DNA from: JAPLLS01 sp041309145
GTDB lineage: Bacteria > Omnitrophota > Gorgyraeia > Gygaellales > Profunditerraquicolaceae
Direction: 5' to 3'
Length of the DNA: 6,334 nt
NCBI GenBank assembly: GCA_041309145.1
Contig: JBFZAG010000018.1
Coordinates: 1-6,334, forward strand
Positions 1 to 6,119 of this stretch are shown here, in pieces. The translations under genes were made by a program, and so were the position numbers. Under the pieces are notes generated by a model. It was not told where the DNA came from, made no database searches, and was given only the letters and a program-made list of their open reading frames with translations. Position 1 is the first letter of the stretch; every line of letters starts with the position of its first letter.

Positions 1-7
1 CTTTATT

Positions 8-36
8 ATGTTAAATAATAGTTGCTGTTCTGTCAA
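8..36 (-). promoter_or_regulatory. Candidate sigma-70-type promoter reading out of the left edge
   Basis: On the minus strand TTGACA (positions 31-36) is followed after exactly 17 bases by TAACAT (positions 8-13). That is a perfect -35 match and a 4-of-6 match to TATAAT. It lies in the AT-rich 51 bases after the potassium-channel stop codon. A 10-base palindrome, ATATTAATAT (38-47), sits just upstream of the -35 and could be an operator or simply AT-rich upstream sequence. It would drive a gene beyond the left edge. No hairpin with a U-tract is seen here, so a terminator for the operon is not evident. The call rests on consensus matching only. Confidence 0.4.
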
Positions 37-51
37 GATATTAATATGATC

Positions 52-729
52 CTATTTTTCGTTCAGCTTCTGGGAAAAATAGTTGATGAACACTATGATA
101 AAAACAACGCAGATCAATAGCTGGGCCATCACCACCAGCTGCCCGGCGGAATTTTTGGCGCAGATATCCCCAAAACCGACTGTGGTGGTAGCTACGACGC
201 TGAAATACACCGCGGTCAGCGGGTCCATCGAGCGGTTCAAAAGATCGAAAGCCATGTAAATGACCGCGAAATCAAAAGCCACCTCCGCGTAATGCAGGAA
301 AATAAGCAATAAGGAGCGGCGGTAAGAGACCGCGGCGGCGTGGATATCCGAAAGGAATATCAGGTGCAAAAGGTGCACGAAAGTGTCGCTTAAAAAATAA
401 ACCACCAGGAATATGACCAAAGGATATTTGTACCAGCCCTGCCAGAGCGCTAATAAAGGAAAAAGAAATTTAAATACCGTGTAGGTCTCGATGGCCAGCC
501 TGCGGCCTAAAACTCCCCAGCGGCCGAAGATATCCCGGATCAAAAGCACCGGAAAAATGAACTGCACCAGGCAAAGCCCGATGCAGACTAGCCGCTCCAA
601 CCCGTAAGTCTTCTCTTCCCAGACCTTTTTCAGGTACTTGACCTGTTCGGCATAAGCTTCGGGGATCTTTTCCTTTCCCCCGCCGTCAGCCTGGGAGTTA
701 AAGAAAATTTTAAGCAGGATATTGCCCAT
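52..729 (-). CDS. Potassium-channel-like membrane protein (Ion_trans_2 pore)
   Basis: This 225-residue integral membrane protein probably passes K+ across the inner membrane. Its C-terminal third is a typical two-helix pore module: a pore-helix segment at about 170-182, the selectivity filter TVGFGD at 183-188, and a last membrane helix at about 197-218. Upstream are hydrophobic segments near 47-66, 79-98, 102-126 and 138-163, so it has more helices than a minimal two-helix channel. No arginine-rich S4 voltage sensor and no C-terminal RCK/TrkA domain is present; the chain ends about seven residues after the last helix. The start is supported by AGGAGG eight bases before the ATG. This site overlaps the TAG stop of the upstream gene, 12 bases away, which suggests translational coupling. 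It is the last gene of the run. The pore assignment is firm; gating and ion preference in vivo are not known. Confidence 0.88.
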   Translation of the reverse strand: MGNILLKIFFNSQADGGGKEKIPEAYAEQVKYLKKVWEEKTYGLERLVCIGLCLVQFIFPVLLIRDIFGRWGVLGRRLAIETYTVFKFLFPLLALWQGWYKYPLVIFLVVYFLSDTFVHLLHLIFLSDIHAAAVSYRRSLLLIFLHYAEVAFDFAVIYMAFDLLNRSMDPLTAVYFSVVATTTVGFGDICAKNSAGQLVVMAQLLICVVFIIVFINYFSQKLNEK

Positions 730-741
730 TCCGCCCGCCTC

Positions 742-1578
742 CTAGAGCTCGTTAAAAGTGTAATACTGCATTTCGTCGTCAGGAGTGAACCACACCCCGT
801 CCGGTCCGGCGCTGATGTACTTTTTGTCCTTGCATTCTCCGCCGTCTTTAGAGTAGAAATATTCTTTAGCCGAGGAAATCACGTCGTCGGGAGTGAACCA
901 CTTTCCGTCCGGGCCTTTGCCTTTGAGCTTGTAATGATATTCCACGGCCCGGGAAATACGCCCTTGGTCATCGTAGGTAAAACGGTGGTACTTCTGCAGT
1001 TCAGGGCCAACGTATTCCGCGTCCTGCGATACCAGGCCGCGGGGATCGTAATTAAATGACATGTATCCGATCTCTTTGCCTTTTAAATCCAGGCGGGTGC
1101 TTCTTATCTTTTTTCCGGAAAGATCGTAAGCGTAAACCGAAGTGTACAGCTTGCGCTTGCGGCCGTCAAAAGAGGTTTCCTTAATGATCCGGTCTTTGGG
1201 GCCGTAACTGTAGATCTGGTAATCCTGCAACTTGTCATCCGGGGTAAAAGGGATTTTATCCTTCCCGGGCAGGATATATGAGCGCTTTACGATCCTGCCT
1301 TTTTGGTCGTAATCTTTGAGGTAATAATGGCAGACGGCATCGTCTTGAGTGAACCACTTTTTGTCTTTTCCGGCCACATAGCGCACGTCTTTATCCTGGT
1401 GCGCGCGATTCTCGTTCTCCGGAAGCTGTCTTTCGGCTTCCTCGGCAGCGGCGCTGTCCAGAGCGAAACGCTCTTCTTCTATATTGCGCAGCTGAGCCGA
1501 AGAAACTCCGGGCTTGAAGAACAGGGCCAGGCTGAAACCCGATAAGATGAAGAGCCGAAATAGATCTTGGGATATCAT
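742..1578 (-). CDS. Exported YD-like repeat protein with GxDGxWFTxDD cassettes
   Basis: This is a 278-residue protein of unknown function. An N-terminal hydrophobic stretch ending SSA|Q at residue 28 looks like a signal peptide, so it probably acts in the periplasm or at the surface. A polar, Glu/Ala-rich stretch (30-62) leads into six YD-like motifs (pattern YDxxGRIxxxxxY) beginning near residues 90, 125, 151, 177, 202 and 242. These resemble RHS/YD-type beta repeats. Four aspartate-rich cassettes, GxDxxWFTxDD or close variants, occur at 70-80, 105-115, 222-232 and 258-268. The acidic spacing resembles calcium-binding loops, but that is inference. The protein is far smaller than an RHS toxin and has no core-domain or toxin-tip signature that I can see. 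The ATG follows AGGAG at a 5-base distance and lies 14 bases after the upstream FGE-like gene, so the two are very likely cotranscribed. Confidence 0.8.
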   Translation of the reverse strand: MISQDLFRLFILSGFSLALFFKPGVSSAQLRNIEEERFALDSAAAEEAERQLPENENRAHQDKDVRYVAGKDKKWFTQDDAVCHYYLKDYDQKGRIVKRSYILPGKDKIPFTPDDKLQDYQIYSYGPKDRIIKETSFDGRKRKLYTSVYAYDLSGKKIRSTRLDLKGKEIGYMSFNYDPRGLVSQDAEYVGPELQKYHRFTYDDQGRISRAVEYHYKLKGKGPDGKWFTPDDVISSAKEYFYSKDGGECKDKKYISAGPDGVWFTPDDEMQYYTFNEL

Positions 1579-1592
1579 TTCACTCCTAAAGT

Positions 1593-2729
1593 TTATTTTT
1601 CGGGCGCGCTGAAAGCCGCCCTGGTTTTATCTGTAACCACTGTCTTGGCCACCCGGAAACCCTCGACCTGGCGGCTTAAATAGTCGAAACTGCGGAACCG
1701 GTTATTATACTCATCAGGATGAATGACCGTATCCGTAACAAACGGCGGCCCCATCCCTTTGCGGAATTCAGTATCCATCAGGAAACATCCCCCGCGCAGA
1801 ACTCTCGCCGCGCTGAATTTATTGAATACGGGCAAATTGAAAAACAGCTCCTGGCCGTTGCCGACCGGATTTGTTATTTTCGCGTCCGCCTTATAGAAAT
1901 CATTATACCAGTCATTGCACCATTCCGCGACGTTGCCGGCCATATCGCATATCCCGAGTTTGCTGTCGCCTTTCGGGGAATAAGAACCTACGGGAACGGG
2001 AAAGGCTGCCGGAGGAGTCTTGTCTTTATGTCCCGCGTTGGCCCGGGTAGCGTCAACCTTTTCATTGCCCCAGGGGAATTGGCGGCCGTCGTCATACTGT
2101 GCCGCGTATTCCCATTCCGCCTCGGTGGGCAGCCGGTAGCCGGTCTTGCCGTAAACCTGGCACGACCAGTCGTCGAGATTGTACAACGGCTCAAGCCCTT
2201 CCTGCTCACTGAGCATATTACAGTAAAAGGCGGCCCCGTACCAGGTTACCTCGACAACCGGCAGGTTCTCCCTGCCCGGCAGGGTCTTGAACACCCCGTT
2301 CTCAAAGGTGATCCCGGAGTCCTCGTCAAAAACGTCCTGATAGGCCTGCGGCGATTTAGAGATTCCTGACGCCCTCCTGCGCTTGGCCTTTTCCGAGATT
2401 TCCTCTTTATTAAGGTATCCTTTGTTCCAGGCATAATTGAGCATGCCGGCATAGTTCTGATTTGTTATTTCGTATTTTCCCATGTAGAAATCATCGGTCA
2501 GCGTCACTTCATGCACCGGCTGGGCATTAGCGAAATCCTTGCTGCCCATATTAAAAGTCCCGGCCGGCACCTTGACCATCTCAGGCTTGGCCGACTCAAA
2601 CGATGTTGCTCCGGGTTTTATTGCCTTGGATCTCGCCGCTTCCGAAGCTGAAAACGCCTGCTGAGAAATAAGCCGGGATCCCAGCCCGATCCCCGCCATA
2701 ACGCACGCCAAAATTATCAGCTTTTTCAT
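1593..2729 (-). CDS. Exported FGE-sulfatase/SUMF1-family protein, probably non-catalytic
   Basis: This 378-residue protein has a hydrophobic N-terminus (3-27, possible cleavage near AFSA|SEA), so it is probably periplasmic or, if uncleaved, membrane-anchored. The rest is a formylglycine-generating-enzyme-type domain (PF03781 family): MVKVPAGTFNMGS at 51-63, YEITNQNY at 86-93, PVVEVTWYGAAFYCN at 157-171, GYRLPTEAEWEYAAQ at 197-211, FPWGNE at 218-223, GNVAEWCNDWY at 265-275, RVLRGG at 309-314 and EGFRVAKT at 356-363. True FGEs carry two copper-binding cysteines shortly after the RGG motif. Here that stretch (315-350) has only C315, so sulfatase activation is unlikely and a binding or structural role fits better. 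The ATG follows GAGGAGG with a 4-base spacer. It sits downstream of the structured intergenic repeat and 14 bases before the YD-repeat gene. The family call is strong; the function is not known. Confidence 0.9.
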   Translation of the reverse strand: MKKLIILACVMAGIGLGSRLISQQAFSASEAARSKAIKPGATSFESAKPEMVKVPAGTFNMGSKDFANAQPVHEVTLTDDFYMGKYEITNQNYAGMLNYAWNKGYLNKEEISEKAKRRRASGISKSPQAYQDVFDEDSGITFENGVFKTLPGRENLPVVEVTWYGAAFYCNMLSEQEGLEPLYNLDDWSCQVYGKTGYRLPTEAEWEYAAQYDDGRQFPWGNEKVDATRANAGHKDKTPPAAFPVPVGSYSPKGDSKLGICDMAGNVAEWCNDWYNDFYKADAKITNPVGNGQELFFNLPVFNKFSAARVLRGGCFLMDTEFRKGMGPPFVTDTVIHPDEYNNRFRSFDYLSRQVEGFRVAKTVVTDKTRAAFSAPEK

Positions 2730-2791
2730 TCCGCCTCCTCAAACCACAACGTGAATATAAAAAATTAACGGTTATAAGAATAATTAGTCTA
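2730..2791 (-). other. AT-rich leader of the second FGE-like gene
   Basis: This 62-base stretch separates the GC-rich repeat element from the ATG at 2729. It contains the ribosome binding site GAGGAGG (2734-2740) and a T-rich run on the minus strand. TATATT and TTATAA could serve as -10 boxes, but neither has a credible -35 at the right distance. I therefore do not call a promoter, although a secondary start here would make sense given the large hairpin upstream. No short ORF with its own start and ribosome binding site was recognised. Confidence 0.45.
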
Positions 2792-2821
2792 GGGTGTGGG
2801 GCGGTGTCCGCCGCGAGTTCC

Positions 2822-2947
2822 GCAGGCCAGAGGGCCGTACCGGACGTTCCAATACGTCCGGGTGCAGGCCAGAGGGCCGTACCGGACGTTCCAATACGTC
2901 CGGGTGCAGGCCAGAAGGCCGAGGACTGTCCGAGCGCCGGACACCGT
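2822..2947. repeat. Tandem 42-base units: two identical, one diverged
   Basis: Units at 2822-2863 and 2864-2905 are identical over 42 bases. A third at 2906-2947 matches its first 16 bases with one change and then diverges. Each intact unit has a short GGCC-AGAG-GGCC pairing and a perfect hairpin, CCGGACGT, six-base loop TCCAAT, ACGTCCGG, at 2840-2861 and 2882-2903. The hairpin extends outward past one bulged base (GTA pairing with TGC, including one wobble). The period is a multiple of three, so long ORFs run through it on both strands by default. These lack supporting starts and are not called as genes. Confidence 0.92.
2927..2943. repeat. Hairpin of the diverged third unit
   Basis: TGTCCG (2927-2932) and CGGACA (2938-2943) form a perfect six-base-pair stem around the loop AGCGC. 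Its centre (2935) falls 42.5 bases after the centre of the second unit's hairpin, so the hairpin keeps the repeat phase although the sequence has changed. It overlaps the right arm of the outer inverted repeat, so the two pairings would compete. Confidence 0.65.
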
Positions 2948-2961
2948 CCCACACCCGTATA

Positions 2962-4584
2962 TCAGAATCCTAATCTGCAACCGCTGTTCTTGCCGTCTTC
3001 GCTTTTCGGGAAGTTCGCCGCGAAACGCAAAGAAACGCGCAAATACTTCGCTGACGGGCTTGACCAGACCCCGCCCCTGTTACCGGCTCCCGCTCCGTCT
3101 TTACCCGGCCAGTTGGCGACGTTACAAAAACCTTCCGCATCAAGCTCGCCGCCGCCGCGCTTTCCGTCGTAGATCCGGCCCAGCTGGTGGCCTATGGTGA
3201 CGCATCTCTCCCAGACGTTGCCGCTGAGGTTGCGCGCCCCGTAATAAGAAGCGCCGTCATTGATCCTCTGGGGAACGCCTTCGTGCCGGCTGTTCTCGAA
3301 GATCTCCCCGGAAACCGGGCCTTCAAATCCCGGATTATCCGGGACTGTCTTTTTGCCCACATCAAAAGGAGCGATGCCTCCGCCGAAACAGGCGTTCACA
3401 ACGCCAGTCTGCGGGACTTTCTTCTCATATCCCGAACCGTCCGCGCCGTCAAAGGTATCGACCCGGCCGATTTTAGCGTCGTCTTCCATTGTCGCTCCCC
3501 AGGCCAGCTCATTGACCAGAGGCTCGCCCGGGCCGCGGGCCGCCTTTTCATATTCCAGCTCGGTGATCGGCCTTAAACCCGCCCAATCGCCGATGGCGGC
3601 GATGTTCGACCAGGACATGAAATTGACCGTGCGCGCCGGAGCATAAGTATAGAACTTCACCGGTGCGGTCGTGCCGTTGCCTTTTTTCGCGCAGACGATC
3701 GCGTTGCGCAGATGTTCTTCTTCGCTATTAGTCTTGACATAATATTTTTTTACAGCGTCCGCGCTGATATCGGCCTCCACCATGCTCTGCTGCTGTTTTC
3801 TGGTCAGGGTGTTCAGAAAATCGACAAATTGCTGCGAGGTCAGCTCGTATTTCATCATCCAGAAAGCTTTAAATCCTTTGGGGAACTCTTTGGGGATGGT
3901 AAAAGGAGTGTCTTCCCGGCTTCTGGGATTATCCTGGTCGCAGAACAAAGCGCCTTCGACTTTATCCACCAGGATCGGCTCTTCTGATTTGATCAGATAC
4001 GAACCGTTATTAGGATAAGTATATAAGGTATTATCCGGGCCGTCCGGGCCTTTGGGATCGCCCACGTAATATTGGCCCTTGGGCACATAGACCATCTCAA
4101 AGCCGAAGACCTTGATCTTCGATTTCATCGCCTGCTCGGGGGTTACCCCGTCCTTGGCATAATTCCACCCAAACCTGACGTTTTTGGCGACAACGTTGCC
4201 GGCACCCTTGGTCCTGAAAAGGAAAAAACCTCTTTTTTCATCAGGCACCAGCATCCCCAGGTCAGGGTTCTCCCCTTTTGAGAACCGCGCGGGGGTGCAG
4301 TCCTTATAATCATATTGCGCTCCGCTTGCCGATTTCAGGGTCGCGTGCTTCCAAAGCCCTTCGGGATCCTGGAATTTTGCGAAGATCCACACCCCGTCCG
4401 AATTGATCTCGTCTTTCCAGCCATTGTCCCAGGAAACATCGCACTGGATCGTAGCTGCTTTTCTTTCGGTATTTATTTCGCTGATCATGGCGTTGTCGAT
4501 CTTCAAATGGCTGGCCAAGGCCAGACCGGGAAAAGCCAGAACAGCGAAGATCAAAAACAACGATCGCCTCAACCTGTTTCCCAT
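2962..4584 (-). CDS. Exported two-domain protein: N-terminal beta domain plus FGE/SUMF1-type domain
   Basis: This 540-residue protein has a clear signal peptide (RLRRS, hydrophobic core 9-22, predicted cleavage LALA|S at 24). Residues about 26-140 form a separate domain with alternating hydrophobic strands and the motif SWDNGWKDEINSDGVWIFAKF (starting at 51). I have seen comparable domains ahead of FGE-like domains but cannot name a function. The FGE-sulfatase-type domain runs from about 162 to the end: FEMVYVPKGQYYVGD (162-176), MMKYELTSQQFVDFLN (243-258), GLRPITELEYEKAARG (336-351), GARNLSGNVWERC (449-461), GNRGGVW (501-507), GCRLGF (535-540). The position where active FGEs have two cysteines reads VWSSPSAKYLRV, with no cysteine, so formylglycine formation is unlikely. 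Start: ATG seven bases after AAGGAGG, only 14 bases after the transporter stop, so it is coupled to that gene. A ligand-binding or scaffolding envelope role is inferred. Confidence 0.9.
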   Translation of the reverse strand: MGNRLRRSLFLIFAVLAFPGLALASHLKIDNAMISEINTERKAATIQCDVSWDNGWKDEINSDGVWIFAKFQDPEGLWKHATLKSASGAQYDYKDCTPARFSKGENPDLGMLVPDEKRGFFLFRTKGAGNVVAKNVRFGWNYAKDGVTPEQAMKSKIKVFGFEMVYVPKGQYYVGDPKGPDGPDNTLYTYPNNGSYLIKSEEPILVDKVEGALFCDQDNPRSREDTPFTIPKEFPKGFKAFWMMKYELTSQQFVDFLNTLTRKQQQSMVEADISADAVKKYYVKTNSEEEHLRNAIVCAKKGNGTTAPVKFYTYAPARTVNFMSWSNIAAIGDWAGLRPITELEYEKAARGPGEPLVNELAWGATMEDDAKIGRVDTFDGADGSGYEKKVPQTGVVNACFGGGIAPFDVGKKTVPDNPGFEGPVSGEIFENSRHEGVPQRINDGASYYGARNLSGNVWERCVTIGHQLGRIYDGKRGGGELDAEGFCNVANWPGKDGAGAGNRGGVWSSPSAKYLRVSLRFAANFPKSEDGKNSGCRLGF

Positions 4585-4598
4585 TTGTCTTCCTCCTT

Positions 4599-6023
4599 TT
4601 AATGCCCCGGCACTTTTACTGATTTGTATTGCTCGAACCCGCCTGAACGCGCGCTCTGAAAGGCGCTGACCAGGCCCCAGACAGTAGCAGCTATCAACCC
4701 GGCTGCCAGAAAATTAAACTGAGAGCGGAAAATATCCGCCCCGGGAAATTTCGCGGCCGCCTTGAGGATCACCGGCGACAAAAACTGCCCCAGGTATATC
4801 CCGCAGGAAACAATTGCCATAGAAAGCGCCCGGCCCTGTTCCGGGGTTATTCGGGCGACCCGCAAAAGCAGGATCGGCATCAGGATCCCGGAGCTGAACC
4901 CTATGCACAGCATTGAGACCAAAACTCCGGCCAATGAATATGTCTGAGCCAGCAGCCCGTAACCGATCGCCATCGCCGCGATGCCGACCACTGAACAATA
5001 CGGGCCGAGAAAGCGCAGCAATACGGCTAATATTATCCCCGACACCACCCCGACCATGGTCATTGTGGACAGATAAAAACCGGCAATGCCCGGCCGGCCC
5101 AGCCGCTCTGAGGCCACGACCAGGCGGTCCTGCTCTTTGGTCACCACGAATTGCCGGGAGCGGTCTTGGATGATCCAGGACTTGCCCGGCTCTTTTACTT
5201 TGAATGAGGCCTTAGCCGAAATAACGATGCCGTTATCTTTAAAAGATGAGCGGACCGATTCGGAGATCATCCCGGCCTTGAGGCTGGATTCCAATTCAGC
5301 TTTATCCGCAAATAAAGGGGTAACGCTTTTGTACATCTCCTGCTGGTTCTCGATGAACATGGCCAGATTCGTGGGCGCGGCGTAAAAAGCCACCATCATT
5401 AAGGCGCCGATGGCCGCGCACCAGTATATCTGCCAGGGAAGCTTGACTTTCACCGGGCCGCCAGCAAGTTTCGCCGGAGGTTCAGGCAGCCAGAAAAAGA
5501 CCGTGAACATGATCAGGGCGGACAAGCCGTACACCCCGAAAGCGTACCGCCAGTTCATGCAGGCCAGCCACCCTGAAAGCAGCAAAAAGACCACCCCGCC
5601 GAAATGGGATACCGAACCTGACAGCCCCATCATTTTTGCCCGCTCTTGCTTCTCGTAAAAATCAACGATAAGGCTGATGGACAGCGGGATGATCAGGCCT
5701 ACGCCCATCCCGAAAATGCCGCGAATAATAAGCAATTGGGTAATGCTTTTGGCAAAACCGCCGCCTACGCCTCCCAGGAAATAGATCACCAGCCCGATCA
5801 ATAAAATAGTTTTCTTTTTCATGCGGGAAGCCAGCCAGCCTCCCAGCAAGCTGAAAGGGATGATCAACAAAGACGGCAGGGTGAGGACCAGCTTGATCAA
5901 AGTGATGTCCGTGCCGGGAAAAGCCTGGCGGATCTTGGCCAGAGCCGGCGAGATCGCCGCCGAAGCCATGACCGTCAAAAGCGATATCGAAAGAATACTT
6001 ATTTTCACCAGCAGGTTGTTCAT
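4599..6023 (-). CDS. MFS transporter (DHA1-like) with a large internal insertion
   Basis: This is a 474-residue inner-membrane secondary transporter of the major facilitator superfamily. The opening resembles drug:H+ antiporter-1 members: AAISPALAKIRQAFPG in the first loop, then a motif-A-like GGWLASRMKKK (61-71) between helices 2 and 3, RGIFGMGVG near helix 4, and LRVARITPEQGRALSMA between helices 10 and 11. Between helix 7 (ending NLAMFIEN, about 226) and helix 8 (starting near GRPGIAGFYLS, about 309) lies a hydrophilic insert of about 80 residues, expected outside the cytoplasm. Without it the length would be about 390 residues, normal for the family. The substrate cannot be read from sequence. 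A TTG six codons upstream is an alternative start, but the ATG is preferred because AAAGGAG lies six bases before it and would fall inside the longer version. It is cotranscribed with the FGE-like gene 14 bases downstream. Confidence 0.93.
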   Translation of the reverse strand: MNNLLVKISILSISLLTVMASAAISPALAKIRQAFPGTDITLIKLVLTLPSLLIIPFSLLGGWLASRMKKKTILLIGLVIYFLGGVGGGFAKSITQLLIIRGIFGMGVGLIIPLSISLIVDFYEKQERAKMMGLSGSVSHFGGVVFLLLSGWLACMNWRYAFGVYGLSALIMFTVFFWLPEPPAKLAGGPVKVKLPWQIYWCAAIGALMMVAFYAAPTNLAMFIENQQEMYKSVTPLFADKAELESSLKAGMISESVRSSFKDNGIVISAKASFKVKEPGKSWIIQDRSRQFVVTKEQDRLVVASERLGRPGIAGFYLSTMTMVGVVSGIILAVLLRFLGPYCSVVGIAAMAIGYGLLAQTYSLAGVLVSMLCIGFSSGILMPILLLRVARITPEQGRALSMAIVSCGIYLGQFLSPVILKAAAKFPGADIFRSQFNFLAAGLIAATVWGLVSAFQSARSGGFEQYKSVKVPGH

Positions 6024-6029
6024 AATCTT

Positions 6030-6036
6030 CTCCTTT
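6030..6036 (-). promoter_or_regulatory. Ribosome binding site that fixes the transporter start
   Basis: AAAGGAG stands six bases before the ATG at 6021-6023. An in-frame TTG at 6039-6041 would start upstream of this site and would have no comparable ribosome binding site of its own, so the shorter protein beginning MNNLLVK is preferred. Confidence 0.8.
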
Positions 6037-6095
6037 ACCAACCGTTGTCAACCGCGTAGGTTGCCAGGTTCTACGGCACCTTCCCGCCCCACTTA

Positions 6096-6114
6096 CCCCA
6101 CCCCAGGGGTGGGG
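6096..6114. repeat. Perfect GC palindrome just after the DUF1566 stop
   Basis: CCCCACCCC, a central A, then GGGGTGGGG form a perfect 9+1+9 inverted repeat. As RNA it would fold as an eight-base-pair stem with a three-base loop. It starts five bases after the TGA stop (6120-6122) of the upstream gene. No U-tract follows, so it is a poor intrinsic terminator. It may cause pausing or mRNA protection, or act as a cruciform. The rest of the gap to the transporter (6024-6095) shows a CAACC-TACGC-GGTTG small stem and the transporter ribosome binding site, with no convincing promoter. Confidence 0.85.
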
Positions 6115-6119
6115 AAGAT

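Larger units (their letters stand above)
2792..2956 (-). repeat. Long imperfect inverted repeat enclosing tandem hairpins
   Basis: The arms GGGTGTGGGGCGGTGTCC (2792-2809) and GGACACCGTCCCACACCC (2939-2956) pair at 17 of 18 positions. The one exception is a G-U wobble if the plus strand is transcribed and an A-C mismatch in minus-strand RNA. Pairing continues inward with gaps to about 2814/2934. The element is markedly more GC-rich than its surroundings and begins five bases after the TGA stop (2962-2964) of the upstream FGE-like gene. No T-tract follows immediately on the minus strand, so a classical intrinsic terminator is not supported. It could be a REP/BIME-like palindromic element, a small non-autonomous mobile element, an mRNA-stabilising or attenuating structure, or a cruciform recombination site. 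No clean target-site duplication is visible at its ends. Confidence 0.8.

Noticed and set aside
1719..2369. Long plus-strand open frame opposite the second FGE-like gene
   Set aside because: It is the antisense shadow of a gene with strong family motifs, with no ribosome binding site or recognisable product.
2792..2956. CRISPR array
   Set aside because: The 42-base units abut directly with no unique spacers between them.
2792..2956. Rho-independent terminator after the first FGE-like gene
   Set aside because: The stem is long and GC-rich, but the bases right after it on the minus strand (TAGACTAATTATTC) are not a U-tract. The next T-rich run comes nearly 30 bases later.
2790..2959. Mobile element with a TA target-site duplication
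   Set aside because: TA lies directly outside the left arm, but on the right an extra G separates the arm from TA. The flanking bases do not otherwise match, so no clean duplication can be claimed.
2796..3200. Open reading frames on both strands through the 42-base repeats, encoding a 14-residue repeated peptide
   Set aside because: A period divisible by three keeps frames open automatically. They overlap the FGE-like gene end or cross the inverted repeat, lack a ribosome binding site, and have arginine/proline-rich composition typical of GC-rich shadow frames.
6005..6047. TTGACA on the minus strand in the gap before the transporter as a -35 box
   Set aside because: At 17 to 18 bases the only -10-like sequence overlaps the ATG start codon, which would leave no room for the evident ribosome binding site in the transcript.
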